A stretch of 64,000 bases of DNA from an uncultured Chitinophagaceae bacterium (GTDB lineage: Bacteria; Bacteroidota; Bacteroidia; Chitinophagales; Chitinophagaceae). Each line of letters starts with the position of its first letter. Position 1 is the first letter of the stretch. Position numbers and translations under genes: made by a program. Shown here in pieces: positions 1 through 8,670 of this stretch. The stretch lies in assembly GCA_937858715.1 (NCBI GenBank), contig CALLZY010000214.1, positions 55,967-119,966 on the forward strand, read 5' to 3'. The notes beneath the pieces are model-generated. The model was not told the DNA's origin. It made no database searches and saw only the letters and a list, made by a program, of their open reading frames with translations.

Positions 1-121
1 TGTAACCTTTTAGCCCCACTCCCGTTTTACCTTTATAAAACCAGATAAAGAAGCCCGGAAAGCTGATTTATCACCCCAAAACCCAGGAACTTACCATTCC
101 TGTTTTACGAAACCGGCTGTA

Positions 122-607
122 ATGACTGAACGAGAATATAACGAATGTGTGAACCTGTATGCAGATAATGTGTACCGCTTCATCTTTAAAAACCTCCGCC
201 ATGAGGAGGATGCGAGAGATGTGGTGCAAACGGCTTTTGAAAAAATGTGGCGAAACAGGGATGAGGTGGACAATCAGAAAAGCAAATCATATCTTTTCAC
301 CGTTGCATATCACCAGATGATTGACCATATACGAAAAGTGAAAAGGATACAACTTAGAGATGAGTTTAATGCTGAACTGAGAGTGGAAAACAAAGAAAGA
401 AATGACCTAAAAAAAGTGCTGAACGAAGCCCTGAACAGGCTGAGTGAAACACAACGGTCGCTGGTGATGCTGAAAGATTATGAAGGATACAGTTATGAAG
501 AGATTGGACAAATTATGAACCTTAACCCCAGCCAGGTAAAAGTGTACCTGCACAGGGCAAGGTTGCAATTAAAAGAGTACTTGGTAAAATTGGAAAACGT
601 TATTTAA
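122..607 (+). CDS. ECF-type RNA polymerase sigma factor
   Basis: This 161-residue protein has the two-domain build of an extracytoplasmic-function sigma-70 factor. Region 2 covers about residues 8-75 and includes the core motif DARDVVQTAFEKMWRNR (about 30-46), which contacts RNA polymerase and the -10 element. Region 4 is a helix-turn-helix at about 121-153 (GYSYEEIGQIMNLNPSQVKV). The length is normal for the family. The stop lies 12 bases before the next gene, whose product looks like a membrane-anchored anti-sigma factor, so the two are probably one operon. The start at 122 gives a standard N-terminus. The regulon cannot be told from the sequence. Confidence 0.93.
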   Translation: MTEREYNECVNLYADNVYRFIFKNLRHEEDARDVVQTAFEKMWRNRDEVDNQKSKSYLFTVAYHQMIDHIRKVKRIQLRDEFNAELRVENKERNDLKKVLNEALNRLSETQRSLVMLKDYEGYSYEEIGQIMNLNPSQVKVYLHRARLQLKEYLVKLENVI

Positions 608-619
608 GACGAACACCAA

Positions 620-1756
620 ATGAAAATTAACCGCCATAATTACGAAGAATATTTTATCCTGTACATGGATAACGAGCTGAGCAGCGAAGAACGCCGCATG
701 GTGGAAGATTTTGCCGAACTTCATCCTGACCTGAAAGACGAACTGGATACTCTGCTGCATTACAAACTGGAGCCCGATACAACTGTTGTTTTCCAGAATA
801 AAGAAGATTTATTAAAAGTAAACCTGCCTGACCGGCAGGCAGGTGGCGAAACTCCCGTTTCCCTTACCAATTACCAGGAATGGTTGCTTTTATATACTGA
901 CAATGAGCTTTCCCTTCAGCAGAAAGAAATGGTAGAAGATTTTGCGGCTGCTCATCCCGAAGTAAAAAAAGAACTGACCCTGCTGCTTAAAACCAGGCTG
1001 CAGCCTGACGCAATCAGTTTTAATAATAAAGAAACCCTTTACAAGTCATCAGCAAAAGTTCGTCCGCTGTTTGGTAAGTGGTACAGGGCTGCTGCAGCCA
1101 TATTAATTCTGGCACTCGGGCTTACCACACTGGTAATCATAAATAATAAATCTGATCAGGGGCAAAGTACCGCAGGGTTAAAAAAAGAACCTATTAAAAC
1201 AAACAACCCCGATACTCCGCAAACCGGCATCGCAGCAGTTCCTGCCCCTGATGAAAATAATACAACTGAAAAAAAGCAGCTGGAAGAAAAAAATATCAAC
1301 CCGGTTTACAAGCAGGCTTTACCTGAAAAGAATAACTATGCTGTTACTGCTGTTCATAACCAACCCAAACAGCAAATACAAACACTTCCGGCAGAAAATA
1401 AAAAAGAGCAAATTCTGGTTGATGCAAACAATAGTAAGAAACCAGATAATAATCTGCCGAAACCCCTTTACAATCCAAATGTGCAGAAAGAAGAACAGGT
1501 AATTGCAGTAAATGAAACACCCAAAAAGGACGACAACAACAATATATTAACAGGCAATCCTGTAACAGACGCAACACCTCAAACGTCAGACTTTGTACAG
1601 GCTTCCAATATAGAAGATGGAAACAATGGCAAGAAAAATAAGTTCCGTGGCTTCTTACGTAAGGTAACCCGGACCTTTGAAAAAAGAACTAATATTGACC
1701 CAACTAATGACGGCGGAGAAATATTGGTCGCCAACTTTACCATCAGAACCAAATAA
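620..1756 (+). CDS. single-pass membrane protein with duplicated N-terminal module, putative anti-sigma factor
   Basis: No named family was recognised with certainty. The N-terminus holds two copies of a module of about 50 residues: EEYFILYMDNELSSEERRMV (about 9-28) and QEWLLLYTDNELSLQQKEMV (about 86-105). Each continues with an acidic VEDFAxxHP segment. The Y-x-D-N-E-L pattern resembles anti-sigma N-terminal domains that lack zinc ligands. One transmembrane helix follows at about 155-174. The rest is a low-complexity Asn/Lys/Pro/Gln-rich periplasmic tail. Its position directly after an ECF sigma gene supports an anti-sigma role, but this is inference. The linker between the modules contains LPDRQAGG, the in-frame translation of a 21-bp palindrome. 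Confidence 0.75.
   Translation: MKINRHNYEEYFILYMDNELSSEERRMVEDFAELHPDLKDELDTLLHYKLEPDTTVVFQNKEDLLKVNLPDRQAGGETPVSLTNYQEWLLLYTDNELSLQQKEMVEDFAAAHPEVKKELTLLLKTRLQPDAISFNNKETLYKSSAKVRPLFGKWYRAAAAILILALGLTTLVIINNKSDQGQSTAGLKKEPIKTNNPDTPQTGIAAVPAPDENNTTEKKQLEEKNINPVYKQALPEKNNYAVTAVHNQPKQQIQTLPAENKKEQILVDANNSKKPDNNLPKPLYNPNVQKEEQVIAVNETPKKDDNNNILTGNPVTDATPQTSDFVQASNIEDGNNGKKNKFRGFLRKVTRTFEKRTNIDPTNDGGEILVANFTIRTK
823..843. repeat. palindromic repeat inside a coding sequence
   Basis: CCTGCCTG and CAGGCAGG are perfect inverted arms around a 5-base centre. The element is translated in frame as part of LPDRQAGG. It lies in the linker after the first module of the putative anti-sigma protein; the corresponding spot after the second module has no such insert. 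Confidence 0.7.
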
Positions 1757-1811
1757 CAAGTCTGAAATTAATTATCGTAAAAAATTTTACACAAGAATAA
1801 AAACGACAACC

Positions 1812-2642
1812 ATGAAAAGGATTTTAACCCTATGCGCAGCTATGAGTTTTATTGCAGGAAGTTTCGCCCAAACAGATACCACAGGTAAACAAAATGTGCC
1901 CCCTGCTGAGGATACTATCAGAATTGGCGGCATGATTATTATCCGCAAACCCGGTAGCAAGGATGAAGATAAAAAACCAGGCATCCTGAAAATAAAAGAC
2001 AGGAAACACAGTGATAGTGAAAAACCTTCAAACTTATCAACAAACTGGTGGATACTTGACTTAGGGTTTTCAAATTATGACGACAAATCGGTTTACCCTA
2101 ACAGCATCACCACTGTCGGCAAAGACAATATGAAACTGAAAGCCGGTAAATCCCGCAATGTGAACCTTTGGTTCTTTATGCAAAAACTGAATATAACCAA
2201 ACATGCGGTGAACCTTAAATATGGCCTGGGTCTTGAGTTGAACAATTACTTCTTCGAAAATGAGAAAATCGTTTTCACAAAAAACCCGACAAATATTGCT
2301 ATAGGCACCACAGAATTTAAAAAGGTAAAGCTGGCCGCCGACTATCTTACTGTACCTATGATGCTAAATTTCAATTTTACCCCAAAAAGAGAGAAAGGAT
2401 TTGGGTTTAGTGCTGGTGTCAGCGCAGGCTATCTCTACTCAGCCAGGTATAAAACCAAAGAAGGCGGAAAGGTGGATAAGGTAAAAAGCGACTTTGACCT
2501 GAACCGTTTCAAGATTTCTTATATAGGTGAATTATCACTTGGCCCGGTTAAACTATACGGAAGCCTTGCTACAAAAAACATGTGGGAAAAAGGACTCGAC
2601 ATGACACCCTATAACTTTGGTTTCAGGTTGAGCAAATGGTAA
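1812..2642 (+). CDS. outer-membrane beta-barrel protein
   Basis: The product has 276 residues and begins with a signal peptide ending in Ser-Phe-Ala-Gln near residue 20. After a Pro/Lys-rich linker (about 25-75) come alternating aromatic beta-strands typical of small outer-membrane barrels, ending in an aromatic-rich C-terminus (NFGFRLSKW). The frame is open from 1677, but the ATG at 1812 is chosen because it begins the signal peptide and the upstream codons overlap the previous gene. It is the third gene of the sigma/anti-sigma cluster and may be the envelope target of that circuit. Specific function unknown. Confidence 0.8.
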   Translation: MKRILTLCAAMSFIAGSFAQTDTTGKQNVPPAEDTIRIGGMIIIRKPGSKDEDKKPGILKIKDRKHSDSEKPSNLSTNWWILDLGFSNYDDKSVYPNSITTVGKDNMKLKAGKSRNVNLWFFMQKLNITKHAVNLKYGLGLELNNYFFENEKIVFTKNPTNIAIGTTEFKKVKLAADYLTVPMMLNFNFTPKREKGFGFSAGVSAGYLYSARYKTKEGGKVDKVKSDFDLNRFKISYIGELSLGPVKLYGSLATKNMWEKGLDMTPYNFGFRLSKW

Positions 2643-2670
2643 CCCTTATGATAAACGAAAAATTATTATT

Positions 2671-2704
2671 AACAGGTATCGCTTTTGTGATACCTGTTTG
2701 CTTT
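2671..2704. terminator. rho-independent terminator between convergent genes
   Basis: AACAGGTATC (2671-2680) pairs perfectly with GATACCTGTT (2689-2698) around an 8-base loop, and is followed by TGCTTT. It lies between the beta-barrel gene and the convergent gene ending at 2730, so it may serve both strands. Confidence 0.75.
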
Positions 2705-2729
2705 GCAACTCCATAAAAAAGGATGTCCA

Positions 2730-3917
2730 TCAATCTTCAGAAAAAGATTGTAACCCGATTCTAAATCCATCCATAATTTCAATATCCATTATGGAGTTGA
2801 ACTTTTTAACTATCCCCTCTTTACTCACTAAAAGAAAATAAGGCGACTGAAATAGCCCTATTTGCTCTTTCCATGCCAAAGCATTCCCAATAACCTCTAT
2901 GCCTTTGTATCGATTTGCATCAATTTCTTCCATTACGTCGTCAGAAATTATCACATATTGCACATCACTATTCGCTTTTGAAAGTTCAATAATAGCATTT
3001 AGAATTTTTTCCGTTTGAGCTTGCATTTTATCACCCATTTTTTGGAAAAAGACGGTTTGCTTTTCTGTAAACGATATATGATCTAATAGCAGTAAGACGG
3101 TCTTTTTTCTCTTTGCAAAAAGAGAGTTGTCAATACCCTTACCTAATATTGTTGTTCCGGTAAATGCAGGAAACTTGTGCCCGACCTCAATTTTCTCATT
3201 AGCCGATTCAATCCAATTTTTTTCTAAGCTATTTGCATTGATAATCTCAAATTTAAATTTTGCGTCCAACTCTCTTTGACTTATCGATAGTTTTCCAGAG
3301 TATAAGGGATAAGTAGAATATTTTTTACTCTCCATTGCCAGAATTGCACCCTTCAAATCTCTAAGCAGAAGGATACCTGAGTTTTTCGGAATATCGTCTA
3401 CAACAAAAAAGAAAGTAGTGTCTCCAAACCTATTTACGGAATAGTATTTATCTGTAAGGTGTTCTTTTATTTTTCTTTTTTCTGTAGTATGCAAAATCTG
3501 GGTTTGAGACAACCCTGATCTATATATTCTTTTACCAAGTTTTAAATTCCTTAAAACAATACCGCTTTTTAAATCAGTCATTGAATAATCATCAAAAATA
3601 TCATCAACACTAAAAACAGAATCGCCTTTTGCAATTTTATAATTAAAGAATTTATACGAAATATCACCTTTGTACAAAACAGTGTAATACACTTCTTCTG
3701 GCTGACCAAATCCGAAAATATCTGCTAACTCAGATTGAACTGCAATAGAACTGTCTTTCAGTTTAACCCCATAGACAAAATAATTGTAGGATTCATTTTG
3801 AGAGTATATATGAGTACTCATTAATAAAAAAATCCAAAAAAATCTTACCTTTTTAAGAAAAACCAGCAGCAGGTTAGTGCTGCTGGTAAAAAAGGGACTA
3901 ATCTTCTGTTTCTTCAT
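2730..3917 (-). CDS. exported protein with a C-terminal thioredoxin-like domain lacking the CxxC pair
   Basis: The frame encodes up to 395 residues. From about residue 245 it reads VGHKFPAFTGTTILGKG and then a hydrophobic strand (KTVLLLLDH), a pattern typical of AhpC/TlpA thioredoxin folds. The usual active-site CxxC is absent and no cysteine is visible there. The N-terminal 200 residues are unrecognised. The start is uncertain: the ATG at 3917 overlaps the upstream gene by 20 bases, and a terminator-like hairpin (3862-3887) lies within the first codons. The next in-frame ATG at 3821 would cut off the hydrophobic signal segment (FFWIFLLMSTHIYSQ). Base composition is AT-rich compared with the neighbours. 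Confidence 0.65.
   Translation of the reverse strand: MKKQKISPFFTSSTNLLLVFLKKVRFFWIFLLMSTHIYSQNESYNYFVYGVKLKDSSIAVQSELADIFGFGQPEEVYYTVLYKGDISYKFFNYKIAKGDSVFSVDDIFDDYSMTDLKSGIVLRNLKLGKRIYRSGLSQTQILHTTEKRKIKEHLTDKYYSVNRFGDTTFFFVVDDIPKNSGILLLRDLKGAILAMESKKYSTYPLYSGKLSISQRELDAKFKFEIINANSLEKNWIESANEKIEVGHKFPAFTGTTILGKGIDNSLFAKRKKTVLLLLDHISFTEKQTVFFQKMGDKMQAQTEKILNAIIELSKANSDVQYVIISDDVMEEIDANRYKGIEVIGNALAWKEQIGLFQSPYFLLVSKEGIVKKFNSIMDIEIMDGFRIGLQSFSED
3851..3887 (-). terminator. terminator or attenuator hairpin
   Basis: On the minus strand ACCAGCAGCA and TGCTGCTGGT form a perfect 10-bp stem with a 6-base loop, followed by TTTTTCTT. It sits just after the stop of the 138-residue secreted protein, inside the first codons of the next frame, so it may reduce read-through between the two genes. 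Confidence 0.7.
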
Positions 3918-4314
3918 CTGGCCAATTTTCGTTTATTCCATTTGCAATTTCTGACTTCAACGTGGCATCTATGTCAATATCCTGGCTGTCTTCTTTAAAA
4001 TCAATCAGGTGGCAAGGTTCTGTCCCCCTAACGACAGTGGCACCATAAATACTAAACACAATTTCTCTTTTATTACCTCCACAATTTCCTGTTAATATGC
4101 CATAGCCATTACCAGTTGTTGAATTAATTGTAGCTAATACTGTAAAGGAGCAACCGTTATAATTAAAACTAAATTCCACAATTATTATACCCAACGCATT
4201 TTGAACAATAGGGTTTTGACTTGTACGTTGTAAACTCGAACCTGTGGAAGGGCTGCCAGCAAAGGTTAATAGAAACAGTGTGGCAAAAACAAATACTACT
4301 TTAAATTTTTTCAT
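3898..4314 (-). CDS. small secreted protein of unknown function
   Basis: This 138-residue protein starts with a clear signal peptide (MKKFKVVFVFATLFLLTFAG). The mature part has three cysteines, in NGCSF, GNCGG and EPCHL, and a strongly acidic C-terminus (NWPDEETED). The short beta-strand-rich middle has no motif I can name. It overlaps the start of the following minus-strand gene by 20 bases, which suggests translational coupling despite the hairpin between them. It is transcribed away from the XRE regulator gene at 4550, so that regulator could control it. Function unknown. Confidence 0.65.
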   Translation of the reverse strand: MKKFKVVFVFATLFLLTFAGSPSTGSSLQRTSQNPIVQNALGIIIVEFSFNYNGCSFTVLATINSTTGNGYGILTGNCGGNKREIVFSIYGATVVRGTEPCHLIDFKEDSQDIDIDATLKSEIANGINENWPDEETED

Positions 4315-4456
4315 AAAAAACTTATTAAGATTATACCTACTCTATTTACGGTTTTCGGTAAATCCGTATACAGCCTGTAATTATTGCAATTGCCGAATGA
4401 GGTTATATAATCAAACCTCAAATCTTGACTTCGTACGAAAACACAAATTTTCATAG

Positions 4457-4471
4457 TTTTTTTTTTTTTTT
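4457..4471. repeat. T15 homopolymer tract
   Basis: Fifteen consecutive T residues lie about 80 bases upstream of the XRE gene start, in the divergent intergenic region. Tracts this long are prone to slippage and could change promoter spacing. Confidence 0.9.
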
Positions 4472-4549
4472 CAAAATTTTTTGCAGAAATTTTGTTGCCA
4501 CAAAGGCAACTGCCCTGTAATAATTCTGAACCTAAACAAACCTGTTTCT

Positions 4550-4777
4550 ATGGAACCCACAATAATGTTTCTACAAAAAATAGGAGCCAATATCAAATCA
4601 ATCAGAAAAAAGAAATTAATTAAGCAGGATACGTTGGCAAAAGGTGTTGGCCTGACAAAGTCAGAAATAAGCCGTATTGAAAATGGGAAAAGAGAAATTG
4701 GCGTATCTAAATTAGCTGCAATAGCTGGCATTCTAGGGACAAGTATTGAAGCTATTCTTGAGACTGATAAATTTTAA
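4550..4777 (+). CDS. XRE-family helix-turn-helix regulator
   Basis: The 75-residue product is little more than a Cro/C1-type helix-turn-helix. Residues about 10-65 contain IGANIKSIRKKKLIKQDTLA and LTKSEISRIENGKREIGVSK, matching the family signature (A-x-G-h-T/S-x-S-x-I-S-R-I-E-N-G). The frame is open from 4481, but the ATG at 4550 fits the usual short form. It is divergent from the two unknown exported genes and lies in the same AT-rich patch. Self-regulation and control of the divergent genes are plausible but not shown. Confidence 0.85.
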   Translation: MEPTIMFLQKIGANIKSIRKKKLIKQDTLAKGVGLTKSEISRIENGKREIGVSKLAAIAGILGTSIEAILETDKF

Positions 4778-4929
4778 CAACAAGTTAAAATCAGTCCAAG
4801 TCAAAATAAAAACCTGTGGCATTTCGTTTGATTCTTACAAAGAACAAAAACTGATTAATAGCCAGAAAATTTCTCTGTTCCACCAGCAGACTGATTACAT
4901 CCGGCCCGTCAGGAAATACTAAGTATAGC

Positions 4930-5493
4930 ATGAAAAAAATCATTCTGTTTACATCTTTTCTTATTGGTGGCAGCATTATCGCATCCGATCTGCATTATAC
5001 AGAGCGGGGCAAGTCCCAGAAACGTTTTTCCTGGAACAGCACCGGTCCTGTGGGACAGGTTTCCATTATTATTGACAAATCTGACTATGAGTTAAATGTA
5101 TATGATGAAAAGGGTTGGTATGCCACCTATCCTGTTGTTTTTGGCAATAACAGCCTCGCCGATAAAAGGATGGAAGGCGATAAGAACACACCAGAAGGCT
5201 CTTTTAAGATACTTAACAAACGGGTGCATGATAAATGGTGCCGTTTCCTGTCAATAGATTACCCCAACGAAGAAAGCAGGCAAAAATTTAACCAGCGAAA
5301 ACAAAGGGGAGAAATCCCGGCAAATGCCCGCATCGGCGGTGGCATAGGTATTCATGGTACCTGGCCGCATGAAGATTTTGTAGTTGACCGCTATAAAAAC
5401 TGGACACTGGGCTGCATATCGATGAAAAACGATGATGTAACGGAACTGTACGGATATGCAGGAAGTGGCACCAGGGTTACGATCCGCAAATAA
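4930..5493 (+). CDS. L,D-transpeptidase (YkuD domain)
   Basis: This 187-residue protein has an N-terminal signal segment and a YkuD domain. The catalytic signature is clear: IGIHGTWP holds His142 and NWTLGCISM holds the nucleophile Cys162. The preceding DKNTPEGSF segment is also typical. Such enzymes form or edit 3-3 cross-links in peptidoglycan, or attach proteins to it, in the periplasm. Length and motif order are normal. The stop abuts that of the convergent hydrolase gene with no intervening base. The residues between the His and Cys motifs (HEDFVVDRYK) fit the lid region of the family. Confidence 0.92.
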   Translation: MKKIILFTSFLIGGSIIASDLHYTERGKSQKRFSWNSTGPVGQVSIIIDKSDYELNVYDEKGWYATYPVVFGNNSLADKRMEGDKNTPEGSFKILNKRVHDKWCRFLSIDYPNEESRQKFNQRKQRGEIPANARIGGGIGIHGTWPHEDFVVDRYKNWTLGCISMKNDDVTELYGYAGSGTRVTIRK

Positions 5494-6471
5494 TTATCTG
5501 GTATTCCTTTTCAAAAAAGACTCAACTTCTGTCCGCCACAAAGAAGTATTCTTTCGTAATAAAGATTCATGACCAGCGTTTTCATAAATCACCATTTTTT
5601 TATCCGTGGCCGCAAGATTGCGAAACACATTTTCAACCTCAGGTTTTGTAACATATGTATCGTCCGCTCCCCACTGCAGCAACACCGGGCAGGTTACATT
5701 CTTTGCATACCTGGCTGTCCGGAGTTTATACCCATTAAAACCTCTCTCCACGCCAATCCAGAACGTAACAAGAAACCCAAATGGCTCACCGGGGAAGCCG
5801 AGTGTCCGGGCCCGGCCTTCGAGATGTTCTTGTAAAGACCCAAAAGGCATTTCCATTATTAATCCTGCCGGGGTCAAACCATAATCGCTTACGGCTTTGC
5901 AAATGGTTACTGCCCCCATTGAAAGGCCCCATAAAAAAATCTGTTTTTCTCCTTTGCTTGCCACATAATCATAAGCCAGTTTTACATCCTCAGATTCTCT
6001 TACTCCAATAGTGGTAACATTACCTTCGCTTAGTCCATGCGACCTGAAATCAACAAGAAAGACATTATAGCCTAAAAAACGAAATTCATTCGCCTCTTCA
6101 ATGGCAGAAGCTTTGTTAGAAGTAACTCCGTGAAATAAAATGACAGTGCCTTTGGCAACTGAATCGGTTTTGCTATACCATCCGTCAATCAGCACTCCAT
6201 TTTTCGTCTTTAGTTTTACTGTGTCAAAAGGAAAAGAAGGTATCCAGCTAACCGGCAACTTATATAACCTGGGGCCAACAAAGATTTTCCATGTTTTTTT
6301 AAAGATATTTCTGCTGCCTGTTTCAACTGGTGGAGGGCCTTCCCGCAAGTAAGTCAGCTTCCGGGCATAAAATGCAGCACTGATATTAATCAGCACAAAC
6401 TGCACCAACAGTATCCATAATACCAATCGGACGGTGCGCCGGATTTTTTTCTTCTGTGGCTTTATTTGCAT
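5494..6471 (-). CDS. membrane-anchored alpha/beta hydrolase
   Basis: The 325-residue protein starts with one transmembrane segment (about 12-33, LVLWILLVQFVLINISAAFY). It continues with an alpha/beta-hydrolase domain: the oxyanion region VILFHGVTSN, nucleophile elbow GLSMGA, an acid candidate in WGADDTYV, and a terminal His in NAGHESLL. This is the pattern of serine aminopeptidase/BEM46-like hydrolases, whose substrates are often unknown. The start at 6471 gives the membrane anchor. It seems monocistronic, between the convergent transpeptidase gene and acs. Confidence 0.87.
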   Translation of the reverse strand: MQIKPQKKKIRRTVRLVLWILLVQFVLINISAAFYARKLTYLREGPPPVETGSRNIFKKTWKIFVGPRLYKLPVSWIPSFPFDTVKLKTKNGVLIDGWYSKTDSVAKGTVILFHGVTSNKASAIEEANEFRFLGYNVFLVDFRSHGLSEGNVTTIGVRESEDVKLAYDYVASKGEKQIFLWGLSMGAVTICKAVSDYGLTPAGLIMEMPFGSLQEHLEGRARTLGFPGEPFGFLVTFWIGVERGFNGYKLRTARYAKNVTCPVLLQWGADDTYVTKPEVENVFRNLAATDKKMVIYENAGHESLLRKNTSLWRTEVESFLKRNTR

Positions 6472-6555
6472 AAGATATTGCCTGATATTAGACTATCGCC
6501 AAAAATATACTTTAGGCTCCATTCTTACTATTATTCAGGCAATTTTTTATAGTAC

Positions 6556-6590
6556 TCAAAAAGAAACAGCCCTTTCGGGCCGGTTTCTAT
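6556..6590 (-). terminator. rho-independent terminator of acs
   Basis: On the minus strand AGAAAC/GTTTCT and GCCC/GGGC form a two-part stem closed by a TTTC loop, followed by CTTTTTGAGT. The structure overlaps the last codon of the acetyl-CoA synthetase gene. Confidence 0.7.
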
Positions 6591-8524
6591 AGTCTTCCAT
6601 TTTTTATTTCTTCCACAATTCCGGGGTCAAGCAGGGTTGTTGTATCGCCCAGGTTTGATGTGTCGCCTTCAGCCATTTTCCGCAGAATGCGGCGCATGAT
6701 TTTTCCACTCCGTGTTTTAGGAAGGCCCGTCACAAACTGAATCTTGTCTGGTTTTGCTATCGGGCCAATTATTCTGGTAACCGTTTGCAAAATATCCTGA
6801 CGGGTCAGGTTTTCATCGCTGTGCAAATGTTCAAAAATCACAAAGGCGTACACTCCTTGTCCTTTAATGTCATGCGGATAACCAACCACGGCACTTTCCA
6901 CAACACCGGCATGCATATTAATGGCATTCTCCACCTCAGCAGTGCCCAACCGGTGACCACTTACATTCAGCACATCATCCACCCTTCCGGTAATCCTGTA
7001 ATTTCCTTCTTCATCCTTCATTGCACCATCACCGGTAAAATAAAGGTTTTCGTAAGCAGAGAAATAGTTGGTGCGGCACCGCTCATGATCACCATAAGTG
7101 GTTCGTATTGTTGAAGGCCACGGAGCTTTTATGCAAAGGTTGCCTTTAATAAGGCCATTTTCATCCTTCTCAGTGATTTCCTTTCCGTTTTCGTCAACCA
7201 GTATGGGCTGCACACCCGGCATAGGTAATGATGCCCAGCTCGGGATAGCAGGAGTTACACCGGCAAGATTTGAAATCAATACACCACCTGTTTCTGTTTG
7301 CCACCAGGTATCAACAATTGGACATTTATTTTTTCCGATATTATCATCATACCAGTGCCATGCCTCTTCATTAATCGGCTCGCCCACCGTACCAAGAATT
7401 CGTAATGAAGATAAATCTTTACCCCTTATCGGATCAAGGCCAAAACCCATCAGACTTCTTATGGCTGTAGGTGCAGTATAAAGAATATTTACTTTGTGTT
7501 TATCTACAATATCCCAAAACCTGCCTGCATCGGGCCAGGTAGGTATGCCTTCAAACATTAGCGATGTGCCACCAGCACTTAGAGGTCCATAAATGATGTA
7601 GCTGTGCCCGGTAATCCAGCCAATATCAGCAGTACAAAAATGCACATCACCCGGCTGATATTGAAAGGTATTTACAAATGTGTAATTAGTCCACACCATA
7701 TACCCCGCTGAACTGTGAACCACACCTTTTGGCTTTCCTGTACTGCCCGAAGTATATAAGATGAATAACGGATCCTCAGCATCCATTTCCTCAGCAGGAA
7801 AATACACTTTACCGTCTTTCTCTACCTGGTGTTCTGCATGTTCCATTTCATCTTCCCACCATACATCACGGCCTTTAAGCATTGATACCGGAGTTCTGGT
7901 CCTGGTATAAACAATAACTTTTTTAACCGAGCGGTTACCAATCAGCGCATCGTCAATTATACTTTTCAGCGGAATATCTTTATTGCCCCTGAATGCACCA
8001 TCGCAGGTAATTATAAACTCAGCATTTGCATCATACAACCTGTCAGCAATACTTTGTGCACTGAAGCCTCCAAAAATAACACTGTGTATGGCCCCAATCC
8101 TTGCACAACCCAGCACGGCATAAACCAGCTCAGGCAACATTCCCATATAAATGCAGACCCTGTCACCCTTTTTTACGCCAAGGTTATGCAGCATCTGTGC
8201 TACCTGGCAAACCCTTTTATGCAACCTGTTATAAGTAACAATCCTGACCCTTTCTTCAGGGTTATTCGGCTCCCAGATGATGGCTGGGTTATCGCCCATC
8301 GTAGCCAGGTGCCGGTCAATACAGTTCTCGGTAATATTCAGCTTCCCGTTAATGAACCATTCTACTTTAGGTTCTTTAAAATTCCAGTTAAGGACTTTGT
8401 CCCACCTCTTTCTCCACTGAAAATTGGAAGCTACCTCTCCCCAGAACTCCTCCGGGTTCTCCACACTCTTCCGATAATCTTCGTGGTATTGTTCCAGTGT
8501 TTTAATCTGATAGGGGTATGCCAT
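6587..8524 (-). CDS. acs: acetyl-CoA synthetase (AMP-forming)
   Basis: The 645-residue product matches the normal length of Acs, which converts acetate, ATP and CoA to acetyl-CoA through an acetyl-adenylate. Visible marks are the adenylation loop YTSGSTGKPKGVVHS, the WWQTETGG core, YFTGDGA, and the C-terminal PKTRSGKIMRR, whose lysine is catalytic and a known acetylation site. The frame is open to 8557, but the ATG at 8524 (MAYPYQIKTLEQYHEDYRKS) gives the conserved N-terminus. It appears monocistronic and cytoplasmic. Confidence 0.97.
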   Translation of the reverse strand: MAYPYQIKTLEQYHEDYRKSVENPEEFWGEVASNFQWRKRWDKVLNWNFKEPKVEWFINGKLNITENCIDRHLATMGDNPAIIWEPNNPEERVRIVTYNRLHKRVCQVAQMLHNLGVKKGDRVCIYMGMLPELVYAVLGCARIGAIHSVIFGGFSAQSIADRLYDANAEFIITCDGAFRGNKDIPLKSIIDDALIGNRSVKKVIVYTRTRTPVSMLKGRDVWWEDEMEHAEHQVEKDGKVYFPAEEMDAEDPLFILYTSGSTGKPKGVVHSSAGYMVWTNYTFVNTFQYQPGDVHFCTADIGWITGHSYIIYGPLSAGGTSLMFEGIPTWPDAGRFWDIVDKHKVNILYTAPTAIRSLMGFGLDPIRGKDLSSLRILGTVGEPINEEAWHWYDDNIGKNKCPIVDTWWQTETGGVLISNLAGVTPAIPSWASLPMPGVQPILVDENGKEITEKDENGLIKGNLCIKAPWPSTIRTTYGDHERCRTNYFSAYENLYFTGDGAMKDEEGNYRITGRVDDVLNVSGHRLGTAEVENAINMHAGVVESAVVGYPHDIKGQGVYAFVIFEHLHSDENLTRQDILQTVTRIIGPIAKPDKIQFVTGLPKTRSGKIMRRILRKMAEGDTSNLGDTTTLLDPGIVEEIKNGRL

Positions 8525-8670
8525 AGCAATCGATTTTTGAGAACTAAAAATACGCATCTGGATTTAAATATCCGGTGGTTTGTAAAGTTTTCAAAATCTT
8601 AACCCTTTTTTGATATTATTCTTACCTGATGAGGTGTTACTGAAACATTGCCTGAAAAAACATTCCGCTA

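Noticed and set aside
2730-4777. Toxin-antitoxin or small phage module
   Set aside because: An XRE protein beside small genes suggested it, but the neighbouring products are exported proteins with signal peptides and no toxin, integrase or phage motif is present.
8054-8602. 182-codon open frame antisense to acs
   Set aside because: It is a mirror of a highly conserved gene; the translation has no family likeness, signal or membrane pattern, and no start context.
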